Source of the DNA: Pseudomonas fluorescens
Lineage (GTDB): Bacteria > Pseudomonadota > Gammaproteobacteria > Pseudomonadales > Pseudomonadaceae
Length of the DNA stretch: 64,000 nt
Assembly (NCBI RefSeq): GCF_004683905.1
Contig: NZ_CP038438.1
Span: forward strand, 2,480,001-2,544,000
Direction: 5' to 3'
The notes beneath the pieces are model-generated. The model saw only the letters and a program-made list of their open reading frames with translations. It made no database searches and was not told the DNA's origin. Shown one piece after another: positions 63,801 through 64,000 of this stretch. Each line of letters starts with the position of its first letter. The stretch's first letter is position 1. A program made the translations under genes and the position numbers.

Positions 63801-64000
63801 ATGGACCTGCGCCTGCTGCGGTACTTCATGGCCCTGGCCGATGAGCTGCATTTCGGTCGGGCGGCGGAGCGTTTGCACATCTGCCAGCCACCGCTGAGCC
63901 AGCAGATTCGCCTGCTGGAGGAGGAGCTGGGCACGCCGTTGTTCGAGCGCAGTCACCACCGGGTCGAACTGACAGCGGCGGGGCAGATGCTCAAGGAGCA
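63801..64000 (+). CDS. LysR-family regulator, N-terminal part
   Basis: The window ends after 66 codons. ATG 63801 lies 5 bases after the hydroxylase stop. The visible part is a LysR winged helix: [53 protein letters not shown], typical of the CatR/BenM-like or GltC-like groups. Tight spacing suggests co-transcription with the hydroxylase, giving this locus two LysR genes, one on each side. Confidence 0.85.
   Translation, partial: MDLRLLRYFMALADELHFGRAAERLHICQPPLSQQIRLLEEELGTPLFERSHHRVELTAAGQMLKE

Overview
The window is a high-GC gammaproteobacterial chromosome segment that reads as a Pseudomonas of the fluorescens group. Three things point there: an intact hydrogen cyanide synthase operon (hcnABC), the Pseudomonas-type bkd operon with its Lrp-like activator, and at least 19 paired REP elements of types common in fluorescent pseudomonads. 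No tRNA, rRNA, CRISPR array, prophage or transposase was seen. Genes are dense, many overlap by 1-4 bases, and gaps are mostly filled by REP pairs.

Layout. 1-0.5 kb: end of a membrane-protein gene and a 24-residue membrane peptide. 0.57-3.8 kb: hcnABC with a candidate ANR box and RsmA-type GGA sites. 3.9-12.2 kb: Kef-type antiporter, a LysR / MHS symporter / periplasmic binding protein set whose last gene has a frame problem at its start, RcnB-like protein, PAS-GGDEF diguanylate cyclase, FKBP isomerase, and two small unknown proteins, one behind a long structured leader. 12.7-16 kb: dmeRF cobalt/nickel efflux, then a P450 divergent from an ArsR-type regulator. 16-18.3 kb: a two-gene radical-SAM putative DNA-repair operon behind a near-consensus LexA box. 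18.2-20.8 kb: LysE exporter, LysR, ilvE. 21-26.7 kb: bkdA1-bkdA2-bkdB-lpdV and divergent bkdR (branched-chain keto acid dehydrogenase). 26.7-30.2 kb: BigR-type regulator with persulfide dioxygenase, sulfide:quinone oxidoreductase and TauE exporter (sulfide detoxification). 30.3-36.5 kb: hexuronate uptake and oxidation (OprD porin, uronate dehydrogenase, aldarolactonase, TRAP transporter). 36.7-42.1 kb: polysaccharide deacetylase, EmrAB-like efflux pair, CopCD. 42.2-51 kb: reductive pyrimidine catabolism (TetR/RutR-like regulator, PreA/PreT dihydropyrimidine dehydrogenase, dihydropyrimidinase, NCS1 transporter, carbamoyl-amide hydrolase). 51.5-54.3 kb: amidohydrolase of the 8-oxoguanine deaminase type with an NCS2 permease. 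54.5-55.5 kb: CobW-type metal chaperone. 55.6-59.7 kb: UbiX, UbiD and two paralogous amidohydrolases in one transcriptional direction. 60-64 kb: LysR, a two-subunit Tat-exported molybdenum hydroxylase, and the start of another LysR gene.

Most of the window is accessory metabolism: breakdown of branched-chain amino acids, pyrimidines, purines, hexuronates, sulfide and probably an aromatic or heteroaromatic acid, each with its own transporter and local regulator.

The least explained parts are: (i) the UbiD-UbiX cluster, in which one amidohydrolase paralog has lost the HxH metal motif kept by its neighbour; (ii) the SOS-box-controlled radical SAM pair; (iii) three genes (ArsR-type, ubiX-like, LysR) whose C-terminal codons and stop lie inside repetitive elements; (iv) a MITE-like element present twice, one copy expanded by three 39-bp tandem units; and (v) the direct-repeat-bounded structured leader near 12.2-12.4 kb.
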